Shown: positions 16,105-24,040 of the stretch, piece after piece
How positions within the stretch are numbered: position 1 is the stretch's first letter
Layout: each line of letters opens with the position of its first letter
Source: Thermosynechococcus sp. M46_R2017_013
Lineage (GTDB): Bacteria; Cyanobacteriota; Cyanobacteriia; Thermosynechococcales; Thermosynechococcaceae
Length of the DNA: 34,840 nucleotides
Assembly: GCA_015296025.1 (NCBI GenBank)
Contig: DVDZ01000162.1
Location: forward strand, 1-34,840
Reading direction: 5' to 3'
Notes under the pieces: model-generated
What the model was told of the DNA's origin: nothing
The model's database searches: none
The model's input: the letters and a program-made list of their open reading frames with translations, nothing else
Program-made: the position numbers and the translations under genes

Positions 16105-17006
16105 CCTTGGCCTGCTTGCCACAAACCCAGTGTCCCCTACAACGGCAAGTTTCCCTTGCGGAATTGACCACCCTCGGTGTGGGTGGCTCTGCCGAATGGT
16201 TAGTGGCACCCCGTACAGTTGCTGAATTGCAGGCAGCCTATACCTGGGCACAGGCGCAGAAACTGCCAATTACAGTTTTGGGGGCAGGGTCTAATCTGCT
16301 GGTCAGCGATCGCGGTGTGCCGGGGCTAGTGATTTCCACCAGGCATCTACGCTATCTCAAAAGTGATTTGGAGACTGGACAGCTCACGGTGGGTGCGGGT
16401 TATCCCCTGCCTAAGTTGGCTCACCATGTAGCAAAACTGGGCTGGCACGGTCTAGAGTGGATGGTTGGCATCCCCGGCACCGTAGGAGGGGCAGTGGTTA
16501 TGAATGCGGGTGCCCACGGTGGCTGTACAGCGGAGCGGCTGGTATCGGCAGTCATTTTAGAACCCGATGGCACGTTGGCAGTGGTGTCGGCACGGGAGTT
16601 GGGCTATGCCTACCGCACATCTAGTCTTCAGGATACGCAGCGCCTAGTACTGCAAGCTACATGGCAGTTGGAGCCCGGCCATGATCCAGCGCAAGTAAAG
16701 GCAGCAACTCAAAAACACCTGAGCGATCGCCTGCGGACACAGCCCTATGATTTCCCCAACTGTGGCAGTGTCTTTCGCAATCCCCAAGAGCAAACAGCGG
16801 GTTGGTTAATTGAGCAAACGGGCCTGAAGGGCTATCAGATTGGACGAGCTCAAGTTTCTGAAAAACACGCCAACTTTATCCTCAACTGTGGCGGGGCAAC
16901 GGCCATGGATGTCTATCGTTTGATCCGCTATGTGCAAACCGCTGTAGCCGATCGCTGGTCGGTGTGGCTGCACCCAGAAGTAAAGCTGATTGGTGACTTT
17001 GCCTAG
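16101..17006 (+). CDS. murB: UDP-N-acetylenolpyruvoylglucosamine reductase
   Basis: FAD/NADPH enzyme that reduces UDP-GlcNAc-enolpyruvate to UDP-MurNAc, the step before MurC. The 301-residue product shows [21 protein letters not shown], the FAD-binding [39 protein letters not shown], a YAYRTSSLQ segment, [10 protein letters not shown] with the catalytic serine, and [20 protein letters not shown] with the C-terminal domain and HPEVKLIG. It is a type I-like MurB of normal length. The four-base overlap with murC suggests translational coupling, so the two consecutive steps are expressed together. Confidence 0.96.
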   Translation: MTLACLPQTQCPLQRQVSLAELTTLGVGGSAEWLVAPRTVAELQAAYTWAQAQKLPITVLGAGSNLLVSDRGVPGLVISTRHLRYLKSDLETGQLTVGAGYPLPKLAHHVAKLGWHGLEWMVGIPGTVGGAVVMNAGAHGGCTAERLVSAVILEPDGTLAVVSARELGYAYRTSSLQDTQRLVLQATWQLEPGHDPAQVKAATQKHLSDRLRTQPYDFPNCGSVFRNPQEQTAGWLIEQTGLKGYQIGRAQVSEKHANFILNCGGATAMDVYRLIRYVQTAVADRWSVWLHPEVKLIGDFA

Positions 17007-17011
17007 TCCCT

Positions 17012-18093
17012 ATGGCCATTACCCTCTGCATGATTGTGCGCAACGAGGCGGAACGCTTGCCCCAATGCCTTGCCAGTGTGCTGGTGTGGTGGATGAAGCG
17101 GTGATTGTGGATACAGGATCTCAGGATGACACAGTGGCGATCGCCCGCAATTGGGGGGCACGGGTCTATGAAGCTCCTTGGCAAGAGGATTTTGCTGCAG
17201 CTCGCAACATTGCCCTAAAATACGTCGCGACGGAGTGGGTACTGGTTCTTGATGCCGATGAAACCTTAACTCCCGCCTTTGCTGCTGTACTGCCTGACAT
17301 TTGCCAACAACCCCACTGGCTTGTGGTGACACTCCTACGGCGAGAATTGGGCGTAGTGCCGCCCTATACTTATGTGTCTCGGCTCTTTCGTCGCCATCCA
17401 GACCTCTTCTTTCAGCGTGCCTACCACGAAACAATTGATGACAGCGTTCTTGCCCTGCAACAGCGGGAACCCCATTGGCAAATTGGTCACGTCAACGGTG
17501 TCGCCATTGTCCATAGCGGCTATCTTGGCTCCCAGCGGCAACAGAAACAGGAACGAGCCAAACGGATTATGCGCCGCTACCTTGAGCAACACCCTGAGGA
17601 TGCCTACCTGTGGAGTAAACTAGCCGGTGTCTATCTGGCCATGGGTGACTTGGAGCAGGCTCAGCAGTGTTTAGAACAAGGCTTAAAAGCGAAGACACTC
17701 CCTCCGGCGATCGCCCATGAACTCCACTATCAGCAGGGGAATCTCTATGCCGAACGCGGTGAGTGGCAGGAGGCAATTGCCGCCTATGAAACGGCTCTAA
17801 AAACCCCTACCCCTGAGATGATGCATCTTGCCACCTATCTGCGGCTAGCAGATGCCCAAAAGCAATTAAAACGCTGGGGCGATGCCCTAGCAACCTACGA
17901 TCGCCTGCAAGCCTTAGATCCCACCTGTGCCCTAGCCTATCAGAATCAGGGAGCACTCCTACTGCGTTTAGGACAAGTGAGTGCTGCCCTTGACAAACTG
18001 CATCAAGCCATTCACTTATTACAGGATCAAGATCCTGCGGAAGCCCAACGCCTCACCCAAGAACTCCAAGCCATGGGATTCCTACCTGCTTGA
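17012..18093 (+). CDS. GT2-family glycosyltransferase with TPR repeats, interrupted by a -1 indel
   Basis: The natural start is ATG at 17012, giving MAITLCMIVRNEAERLPQCLASV, the standard opening of bacterial GT2-TPR proteins. The frame then shifts at 17080/17081, where one missing G restores AGVVDEAVIVDTGSQDDTVAIA. The GT2 domain continues with ARNIALKYVATEWVLVLDADETL (DxD-like metal site) and HETIDDSV to about residue 190. Residues about 190-355 are TPR repeats (AYLWSKLAGVYLAMGDLEQAQQCLEQGL; ALAYQNQGALLLRLGQVSAAL). The reconstructed length is about 360 residues. The gene follows murB by 5 bases, so it may belong to that operon, but the sugar donor and acceptor are unknown. A longer frame starting at 16990 within murB is an artefact of the shift. 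Confidence 0.87.
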
Positions 18094-18100
18094 ACTGCCC

Positions 18101-19817
18101 TTACCACTGCGCTGCGATTGGCATCCGCCAACCCGATCCAAAGGCGCGATCGGTAATTTTTAAGCCCGGTGCTGCCTGCTGGCGTTTGAATTCTGCCCGT
18201 TGAACCATGCGGCGGATCTGCTGCACAAGCCCTAGGTCGTACCCTGCCGCAGCGATTTCTTGATCCGACTGGTGGCGGTCAATCATCCGTGCCAAAATGC
18301 CATCGAGAATGTCATAGGGCGGTAGGCTATCTTGATCGGTTTGACCGGGCTTCAATTCGGCGCTGGGGGCTTTAGTGAGGATGGGGGGGGGGAATCACCA
18401 CAGAACCTGTAATCGTGAGGTTGGGAATAGGATACCCCTGGGCGGCCTGCTGATTCAGCCAATGACAGAGTTCATAGACACGGGTTTTCGGCACATCGGC
18501 AATGGCCGCCAGCCCACCATTCATGTCGCCGTAGAGCGTACAGTAGCCCACTGCCAGTTCAGATTTATTGCCTGTGGAAATAAGTAAGTGGCCAAACTTA
18601 TTGGCGATCGCCATCAGGAGGGTGCCGCGAATGCGGGCTTGGATATTTTCCTCGGCAACGCCACTGGGGGTACCGGCAAACAGGGGCGCTAGCACCTCTT
18701 GGTAGGCCTGCATCAGCGGTGCAATGGGCAAAATTTGGGTGGCAATGCCCAAATTGGCCGCTAAGTCCTTGGCATCAATAACTGAATGATCTGAACTATA
18801 GGGGGAGGGCATTAAAACCCCCAACACCTGTTGGTTGCCAAGGGCAGCAGTGGCGATCGCCGCCACTAACGCTGAATCAATGCCCCCACTGAGACCAATC
18901 ACCACCCGCTGAAAGCCACACTTACGGACATAGTCCCGCACTCCCAAGACCAGAGCTTGCCAAATTTCTTCAGGTTCACTGCTGGCCGCAGGAGCGATCG
19001 CCGTCGGTTGCAAATCTCCCCCTTCCCAACGCAGGGCGAGGAGATCCTCTTGAAAGCCCTTAGCTTGACTAACGATTTGCCCCTGCCGATTCACTGCCAA
19101 GCTGCTGCCGTCAAAAATCAAGTCATCATTGCCCCCCACCTGATTGGCATAGATTAAAGGGCAGCCATATTGCTGAACGGTGTGGGTAATTAAGGCCTGG
19201 CGCAACTTAGGCTTTCCCACACAGTAAGGAGAGGCGGAAAGATTGACAATCAGCTCCGCTCCCTCGGCCACCAATTCGGCAACAGGATTTTGTTGGTAAT
19301 GCCGCTGCCCCCAAAACTCCTCGTTATTCCACAGATCCTCGCAGATGGTGACGCCAATCCTGAGCTGATCACTGGCCGTTGTTAACGTGAAGAGATTCTT
19401 GGTAGTGCCAGGGGCAAAGTAACGGCATTCATCAAAGACATCGTAGGTGGGCAATAACTGCTTGGTGAAGACCTGTTGCACCTGTCCCCCTTGCAGAAGT
19501 GCTGCACCGTTGTAGAGCGGCTTTTCCCCTTTGACCCCCGCCGTGGGATTGGGGAGCACTGTGCCCACTAAAACAGCCACCTGCGGCGGCAGGGCAGCGG
19601 CAAGGTGGTGCAGCTCCACTTGCATGGCTTCGACAAAATAGCGGTTGAGCAGCAGATCTTTAGGGGGATAGCCACACAATGCTAGCTCAGAGGTAATGAG
19701 TAGGTCTAGAGGGTGCTGGCGGCGGATCTGTTGGACTGCGGCGAGAAGGGCTTGGGCATTGGCCTTGAGACTGCCCACAGTGGGGTTGAGTTGCGCAATC
19801 CACAAATGCACCGCCAT
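18101..19817 (-). CDS. nadE: Glutamine-dependent NAD+ synthetase, interrupted by a +1 indel in a C10 tract
   Basis: Amidates nicotinate adenine dinucleotide to NAD+, with an N-terminal nitrilase-like glutaminase and a C-terminal synthetase. Nitrilase part: LLITSELALCGYPPKDLL (Glu), an LLPTYDVFDECRYF segment with the Lys of TKQLLPTY, and GVTICEDLWN (Cys). Synthetase part: VVIGLSGGIDSALVAAIA (the SGGxDS ATP loop), GVLMPSPYSSDHSV and STGNKSELAVGYCTLYGDMNGGLA. The last 90 residues lie in another frame (TKAPSAELKPGQTDQDSLPPYD). Ten Gs on the plus strand at 18383-18392 should be nine, restoring about 571 residues. The gene ends 7 bases from the convergent GT2 stop and begins 16 bases after the NrtR-like gene. 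Confidence 0.94.
18383..18392 (-). repeat. C10 homopolymer at the nadE frameshift
   Basis: Ten Gs on the plus strand (Cs in the coding strand). Nine would keep nadE in a single frame through its conserved C-terminus. Confidence 0.9.
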
Positions 19818-19833
19818 GGAAGTTCCTCAAAAG

Positions 19834-20538
19834 TTAGACAAAGACTAGGGGTTTATCCTTGAGGGGGGCAAAGGCCTCACGATTAAATCGGTAGAGCGTT
19901 GCCGGTCGGCCAGCCCCGCGGATGACTTTTTGCTGCGTATCCTGCAAAATGCCAAGTTTCAGGAGCCGGGAGCGAAAATTGGAGTAGTCGGCAAAGTTGG
20001 CGCCCAAAACCGCGCTATAAAACTGGTACAGATCATTGAGCGTGAAATACTCTGGCAATACATCAAAGGCCACAGGACTATACTCCAGCTTATTGCAGAG
20101 GCGGCGATGCCCATAGGCCAAAATTTTGCTGTGATCAAAGGCTAGGTCGGGGCAGGCATTGAGGGCAAACCACTGCACTGGAGACTCCGCCGCTGCAATC
20201 AGTTCGGCATCGGCAAAACGCACTAAAGCAAAGTAGCTCACCGAGAGGTAGCGCCTAGGAGTCTCGCGTCGCTCCCCTGCCGGTTCGTCAAAGGTGTACA
20301 GTTGCTCTAGATAGAGGTTATTGACGCGAATTTTTTCCGCTAAGGTGCGATAGGCCGCCGCTTCGAGGGATTCCCCCTGCCGCACAAGGGTACCCGGGAG
20401 ACTCCAATAGCCTGCAAAGGGAAACTGTTGTCGCCGCACCAAGAGCACAAGGAGGCGATTTTGATCCGTATCCACGGAGAAAATGACGTTATCCACACCG
20501 ACAACAAATTCCGCAAGGGGCGACGAGGAGGCACTCAT
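19834..20538 (-). CDS. nrtR: NrtR-like regulator: degenerate Nudix domain plus winged helix
   Basis: A 234-residue protein. Residues about 8-150 form a Nudix domain with a changed signature: GTLVRQGESLEAAAYRTLAEKIRV, where the usual REL-x-EE-xG reads RTLAEK, so two catalytic glutamates are missing and hydrolysis is unlikely. Residues about 165-230 fit a winged helix (FTLNDLYQFYSAVLGANFADYSNFRSRLLKLGIL then GRPATLYRFNREAF). This two-domain form is that of NrtR, which in Synechocystis and other bacteria represses NAD genes and senses ADP-ribose or related ligands. Its position between nadD and nadE supports that role. ATG at 20538 is used; a longer upstream extension would run into nadD. The ATG overlaps the nadD stop (ATGA). 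Confidence 0.87.
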   Translation of the reverse strand: MSASSSPLAEFVVGVDNVIFSVDTDQNRLLVLLVRRQQFPFAGYWSLPGTLVRQGESLEAAAYRTLAEKIRVNNLYLEQLYTFDEPAGERRETPRRYLSVSYFALVRFADAELIAAAESPVQWFALNACPDLAFDHSKILAYGHRRLCNKLEYSPVAFDVLPEYFTLNDLYQFYSAVLGANFADYSNFRSRLLKLGILQDTQQKVIRGAGRPATLYRFNREAFAPLKDKPLVFV

Positions 20539-21091
20539 GGCTGGTAAAGTCCTTGCTGCTGAATATATTGGGCAATCGCCGGCAGGAGTTGCTGTTCGTC
20601 CCGCTGCTGCCGATAAGCGGTAGAGGAAAACGCTGGTCCGCGATAGTTGGCTAGTTCCACATGGGGACACAACTGTTCCACGGCTTGCCAATCTTGGGGG
20701 TCAATAACGACGCCGGGGCGCTGCAAGACTAAGAGATTGACCTGAGCAAGAAGTTTCTCCGCCTGGTACCACTGGGGCAGCTTAGCGAGGACATCACTGC
20801 CCACTACCAGGGTAAGCGGCTCACCGGGCCACTGCTGCTTTGCCCGCTCGACGGAATGGAGGGTGTAGGGATAACTGAGTTCCGGGCGATGTTCAATATT
20901 GGGGCGGTTGAGGCTGCGCACCAGAAGATGGAGCATGGCTTGGCGATAGGGCAAAGGGGTTTGCTGCCCTTTGAAGGGGTTATCGGCAGCCCACACTAAC
21001 ACGCGGTCATAGCGATCGCTCAACCACTGAAGAATCTGCCCATGGCAGCGGTGGGGGGATCGGCACTAGTACCAAAAAGGGCGATTGTCAT
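20535..21091 (-). CDS. nadD: Nicotinate-nucleotide adenylyltransferase, interrupted by a -1 indel
   Basis: Makes deamido-NAD from nicotinate mononucleotide and ATP. ATG at 21091 opens MTIALFGTSADPPTAA, the family GxFDPxHxGH-type nucleotide-binding start. One missing G on the plus strand near 21041 then restores HGQILQWLSDRYDRVLVWAADNPFKGQ. The rest carries the nucleotidyl-transferase core: LTLVVGSDVLAKLPQWYQAEKLL, the ISSTxxR-like site as FSSTAYRQQR, and a short C-terminus. The reconstructed length is 185 residues. The start overlaps the pncB stop and the stop overlaps the nrtR start, both as ATGA, so the three are translationally coupled. It is normally essential, so the indel is probably an error. 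Confidence 0.9.
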
Positions 21092-22401
21092 GGGTGGTGG
21101 CGTAATTGTTGGATCAGGGCTTCAAGGGCAGGGGAATAGACCACAGGCTGGGGCATCTCTAGGAGGGTCTCGGGCAATTCCGCTAAGCTGGCCCGGTGGC
21201 GATCGCGAATTGTCTCCAAAGACGCCGGTGGAAAGAGGGGGCGCCCTTCCTTCATAACCAGTTCTAGGAGGGGTTTGCCCCACACATTTTCCTCACTCTC
21301 TAGGGCAAGGCAATCGCCGCTGGGGCGACGATAAATTTGCTTGCGTCCGGGGAGCGTCATTTTGCCCCTAGAGGTCTTCATCACCCCTTGACCGTTAATT
21401 TCTACTAGCTTATAGACACCGTTAACAGGATCTCCGGTCACCAGTTTGGTGCCAATGCCATAGACATCAATACAGGCACCCCCTGCTTGCAGGCGACGAA
21501 TTTCCGCTTCATCTAGGTCGCCACTGGCAATGATTGTTGTTTGGGGTAGAAGTTGGCGGATTTTCTGAGAAAGAGTCAGGAGATCCCCAGAATCAATGCG
21601 CACGGCCTTGACAACAATTTCCCCCGCCGCTTGGCGATCGGCAAGCTGAGCAACGGCAGCTAGGGTGTCATAGGTATCCACCAAGAGTGCCCCTTCAGGG
21701 TAGTAGCGCAAGAAGACCGTAAAGGCATCCTGTTCGCTGCCCACAAGGGTCGCGATCGCCATCACCAGGGAATGGGCCATAGTGCCTGTGGGGGCAACCC
21801 CCAATTGCTGCGCCGCCAAAACATTAGAGGTGGCTGTAAATCCAACGGCGAGAGCTGAGCGGGCTGCCCAAAGGGAAGCCTGAGGGCTAAAGGCGCGCCG
21901 TGTGCCAAATTCCAACAGTGCAACTTGTTCGCCCACCAACTGTCGCAGCCGTGAGGCGCGGGTGGCCACAAGAGTTTGGTAGTTTACAATATTCAGCAGA
22001 CAGGTTTCTAGCCACTGGGCTTGCCAGAGGGGGGCCTCAATCCGCAGCAGCGGTTCTTGGGCAAAGACAACCGTCCCTTCCGGCACGGCCCAGACATTCC
22101 CTTGAAACCGACTCTGGCTCAACAGAGTCCAAAAGGCGGCGGGTGCCCGTTCAAACACCGCTAGACTTTTTAGGTAATCAATTTGCTCAGGCGTAAAGTG
22201 CACCTGCTGTAAGTATTCCAGTACCTGAGCCAAGCCCATGGCCACCAAATAGGTACATCCTCGGGGTAGTCGCCGCACACTCAGTTCAAAACTAGCAGGC
22301 GTCCACGCCAAATCTTCGCCTACATAGGTGGCCGCCATTGTCAATTGATAGAGATCCGTCAGCAAACTGTAGTCACTGGCGGCCAAGGTCAAACCTATCA
22401 T
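21088..22401 (-). CDS. pncB: Nicotinate phosphoribosyltransferase
   Basis: Salvages nicotinate to nicotinate mononucleotide, the substrate of NadD. The product shows LLTDLYQLTMAATY, SFELSVRRLPRGCTYLVAMGLAQ, the conserved LLNIVNYQTLVATRASRL, EFGTRRAFSPQASLWAARSA, the site with the phosphorylatable His as GVAPTGTMAHSLVMA, LVDTYDTL, KAVRIDSGDLLTLS and IIASGDLDE. ATG at 22401 is chosen because the family starts shortly before the LLTDLYQ motif. An upstream ATG (22455) or TTG (22464) would overlap the menC end. It lies 31 bases after menC and overlaps nadD by four bases, making it part of the NAD cluster. Confidence 0.93.
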   Translation of the reverse strand: MIGLTLAASDYSLLTDLYQLTMAATYVGEDLAWTPASFELSVRRLPRGCTYLVAMGLAQVLEYLQQVHFTPEQIDYLKSLAVFERAPAAFWTLLSQSRFQGNVWAVPEGTVVFAQEPLLRIEAPLWQAQWLETCLLNIVNYQTLVATRASRLRQLVGEQVALLEFGTRRAFSPQASLWAARSALAVGFTATSNVLAAQQLGVAPTGTMAHSLVMAIATLVGSEQDAFTVFLRYYPEGALLVDTYDTLAAVAQLADRQAAGEIVVKAVRIDSGDLLTLSQKIRQLLPQTTIIASGDLDEAEIRRLQAGGACIDVYGIGTKLVTGDPVNGVYKLVEINGQGVMKTSRGKMTLPGRKQIYRRPSGDCLALESEENVWGKPLLELVMKEGRPLFPPASLETIRDRHRASLAELPETLLEMPQPVVYSPALEALIQQLRHHP

Positions 22402-22432
22402 TGCATCATTGCTCGGGGATGTAAAGGATGTT

Positions 22433-23422
22433 TTATTTAGAGTAACTTTTACCATAATTGTCAAGGCGATGCCATTGGGCTGTGTAATCCGCTAGCGAGG
22501 TCAGCAGAGGAGCCGATCGCCAGCGTTCGACACCAAAACCAAGGGCACGACAGGGCTGCCATGTCTCCAAAAGCTGAAAAATTGCCGTGCGGGCGATCGC
22601 CCCTTCCAGCGCCGAGGAAAAGACCAGCCGCTGCGGTTCTAGCCCTTGACGCAACAGGACGCTCAAACGTTCTGGGAAACCAAACAGCGCAGGCTTAATC
22701 ACAAAGAGTCCCGGCCAGCCCCACTCTAACCACCGTTGCAACTCAGGCGCCCTGACTACACTCTCATCAAGGGCGATCGCTATTCTCACCGTTTGGGCTA
22801 GGCTCAAGAGGGCAGACCACTGGTGCGGAGGTAGCGGTTGCTCCACGTACTCAATTTTGCCTGCCCCGTAGCAATCCAGCCAGTTGAACCAGCGCCGAGC
22901 GGTTTCTAAATCCCAAGCGCCATTGGCATCAAGACGCAATTTTGTACCTTGGGGTAGAACTGCCAGTAACTCCCTGAGGATCCCCTGCTCAGCTTCTGGG
23001 GACATGACACCCACTTTCCACTTAAAGGTGGTTACTCCCCGCTGCCAAGGCGCCTGCCACTGAGTAAGGGCGGCTCTGCCACTGCCCAACAGTGCGCAGA
23101 TTGGCCAGGAGCGAACCCGATAGGGGAGTTGCCCTACACTCTGCCAGGCGGTGGCAAAACCAAACTGGGCAGCGGGTAATGTTTCAGGAAGCGTGGCAAT
23201 GATCTCTGGGGTGAGGTGACGAGGCAACTGCTGACACAGGGCAATATCGGCGCGGAGGGTTTCGCTGCCCCAGCCGGGGAGGGGGGCAATTTCCCCGTAG
23301 CCCACTTGGCCCTCGTCATTTTCTAAACGCAGGAGAAGACCACGGCGCGACCGCCAGTGCCCCTTTGCTGTTACCAGTGGTTCCTGAAGGGGTTCTTCAT
23401 AGAGCCGCCACTGCCAGCGCAC
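22433..23422 (-). CDS. menC: o-Succinylbenzoate synthase
   Basis: Enolase-superfamily dehydratase that makes o-succinylbenzoate in phylloquinone (vitamin K1) synthesis, the cofactor of photosystem I. Visible features in order: YGEIAPLPGWGSET in the capping domain, the FKWKVGV acid/base lysine pair, LRLDANGAWDLETA and YVEQPL metal ligands, ALDESV metal ligand, VIKPAL (second lysine) and FSSALEGAI. The 329 residues are normal for the family. GTG at 23422 is the start, as it comes just before the conserved WRLYEEPL opening and 12 bases after the upstream gene's stop. It shares an operon with NAD genes. Confidence 0.94.
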   Translation of the reverse strand: MRWQWRLYEEPLQEPLVTAKGHWRSRRGLLLRLENDEGQVGYGEIAPLPGWGSETLRADIALCQQLPRHLTPEIIATLPETLPAAQFGFATAWQSVGQLPYRVRSWPICALLGSGRAALTQWQAPWQRGVTTFKWKVGVMSPEAEQGILRELLAVLPQGTKLRLDANGAWDLETARRWFNWLDCYGAGKIEYVEQPLPPHQWSALLSLAQTVRIAIALDESVVRAPELQRWLEWGWPGLFVIKPALFGFPERLSVLLRQGLEPQRLVFSSALEGAIARTAIFQLLETWQPCRALGFGVERWRSAPLLTSLADYTAQWHRLDNYGKSYSK

Positions 23423-23434
23423 CTCTGCCGCTCC

Positions 23435-23884
23435 CTAGACCCGTTCAAGGGTTGCCTCCAGCAAATGTTTGAGTCTATGGCTATTGTAAATACCGCTGAG
23501 GAGGGCGTAGTGATTGGCATTTAGTTGCCAGTAGTGCTCAAAGCCTGTACAGCGGCTGACATCCCCCAGTAGAATGAATTGCTGCACGATAGCGTGGGGG
23601 GTAATCCACCCTTCCCCCTCCAGCCGGCCAAAGAGGCTGTGTTGGAGTACATAGGTAAATATTTGCTCCCCCAGTTCCAACTTTCCCCGCGATTGCAAAA
23701 TGAGTTCTGGCTTCACTTGGTCGGGAAACGTAATCTTGGCGGCCATTGAAAACCAGTCCTCTTGAGTGTAGGAGACAAGAATTTTTCCTGTCACCGGAAT
23801 TGGCTCCTGATTGGCCTCTAACCACGTCCCCTTCAGTAGCCACCGCCCCCCATCCACGAGAAATGTGTGATTCACGTTCTGCAT
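23435..23884 (-). CDS. Conserved protein of unknown function upstream of menC
   Basis: A 149-residue protein without membrane segments or recognisable motif. The sequence alternates hydrophobic and polar residues (FLVDGGRWLLKGTWLEANQEPIPVTGKILVSYTQEDWFSMAAKITF) in a way that suggests a beta-barrel, perhaps lipocalin-like, followed by a short helical C-terminus (HRLKHLLEATLERV). It opens the leftward cluster and lies 12 bases before menC, so it is probably co-transcribed with phylloquinone and NAD genes. ATG at 23884 starts MQNVNHTFLVDGGRW. Function unknown. Confidence 0.7.
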   Translation of the reverse strand: MQNVNHTFLVDGGRWLLKGTWLEANQEPIPVTGKILVSYTQEDWFSMAAKITFPDQVKPELILQSRGKLELGEQIFTYVLQHSLFGRLEGEGWITPHAIVQQFILLGDVSRCTGFEHYWQLNANHYALLSGIYNSHRLKHLLEATLERV

Positions 23885-24040
23885 ACCCCAATGGCTGTCC
23901 TGATTGTATCCTTCCCCCCGTTGCAGGGGTAAAGATCAGCAGAAGTTTTTGCTCATTTCTCTAGTCCTTGCCAGCGATTGCTTTTATCATCGCTATGATC
24001 AAAGCACATCTTTGCTACATTGCCTGAGAAACTGACTTCC

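Noticed and set aside
16990-17100. Start of the GT2-TPR gene inside murB
   Set aside because: The frame from 16990 is created by the missing base at 17080. The correct start is ATG 17012, where the family N-terminus is readable.
4031-18392. Programmed ribosomal frameshifting in spoIID-like, murC and nadE
   Set aside because: No slippery heptamer with downstream pseudoknot was evident, and neighbouring genes show similar indels outside such sequences, so error is simpler.
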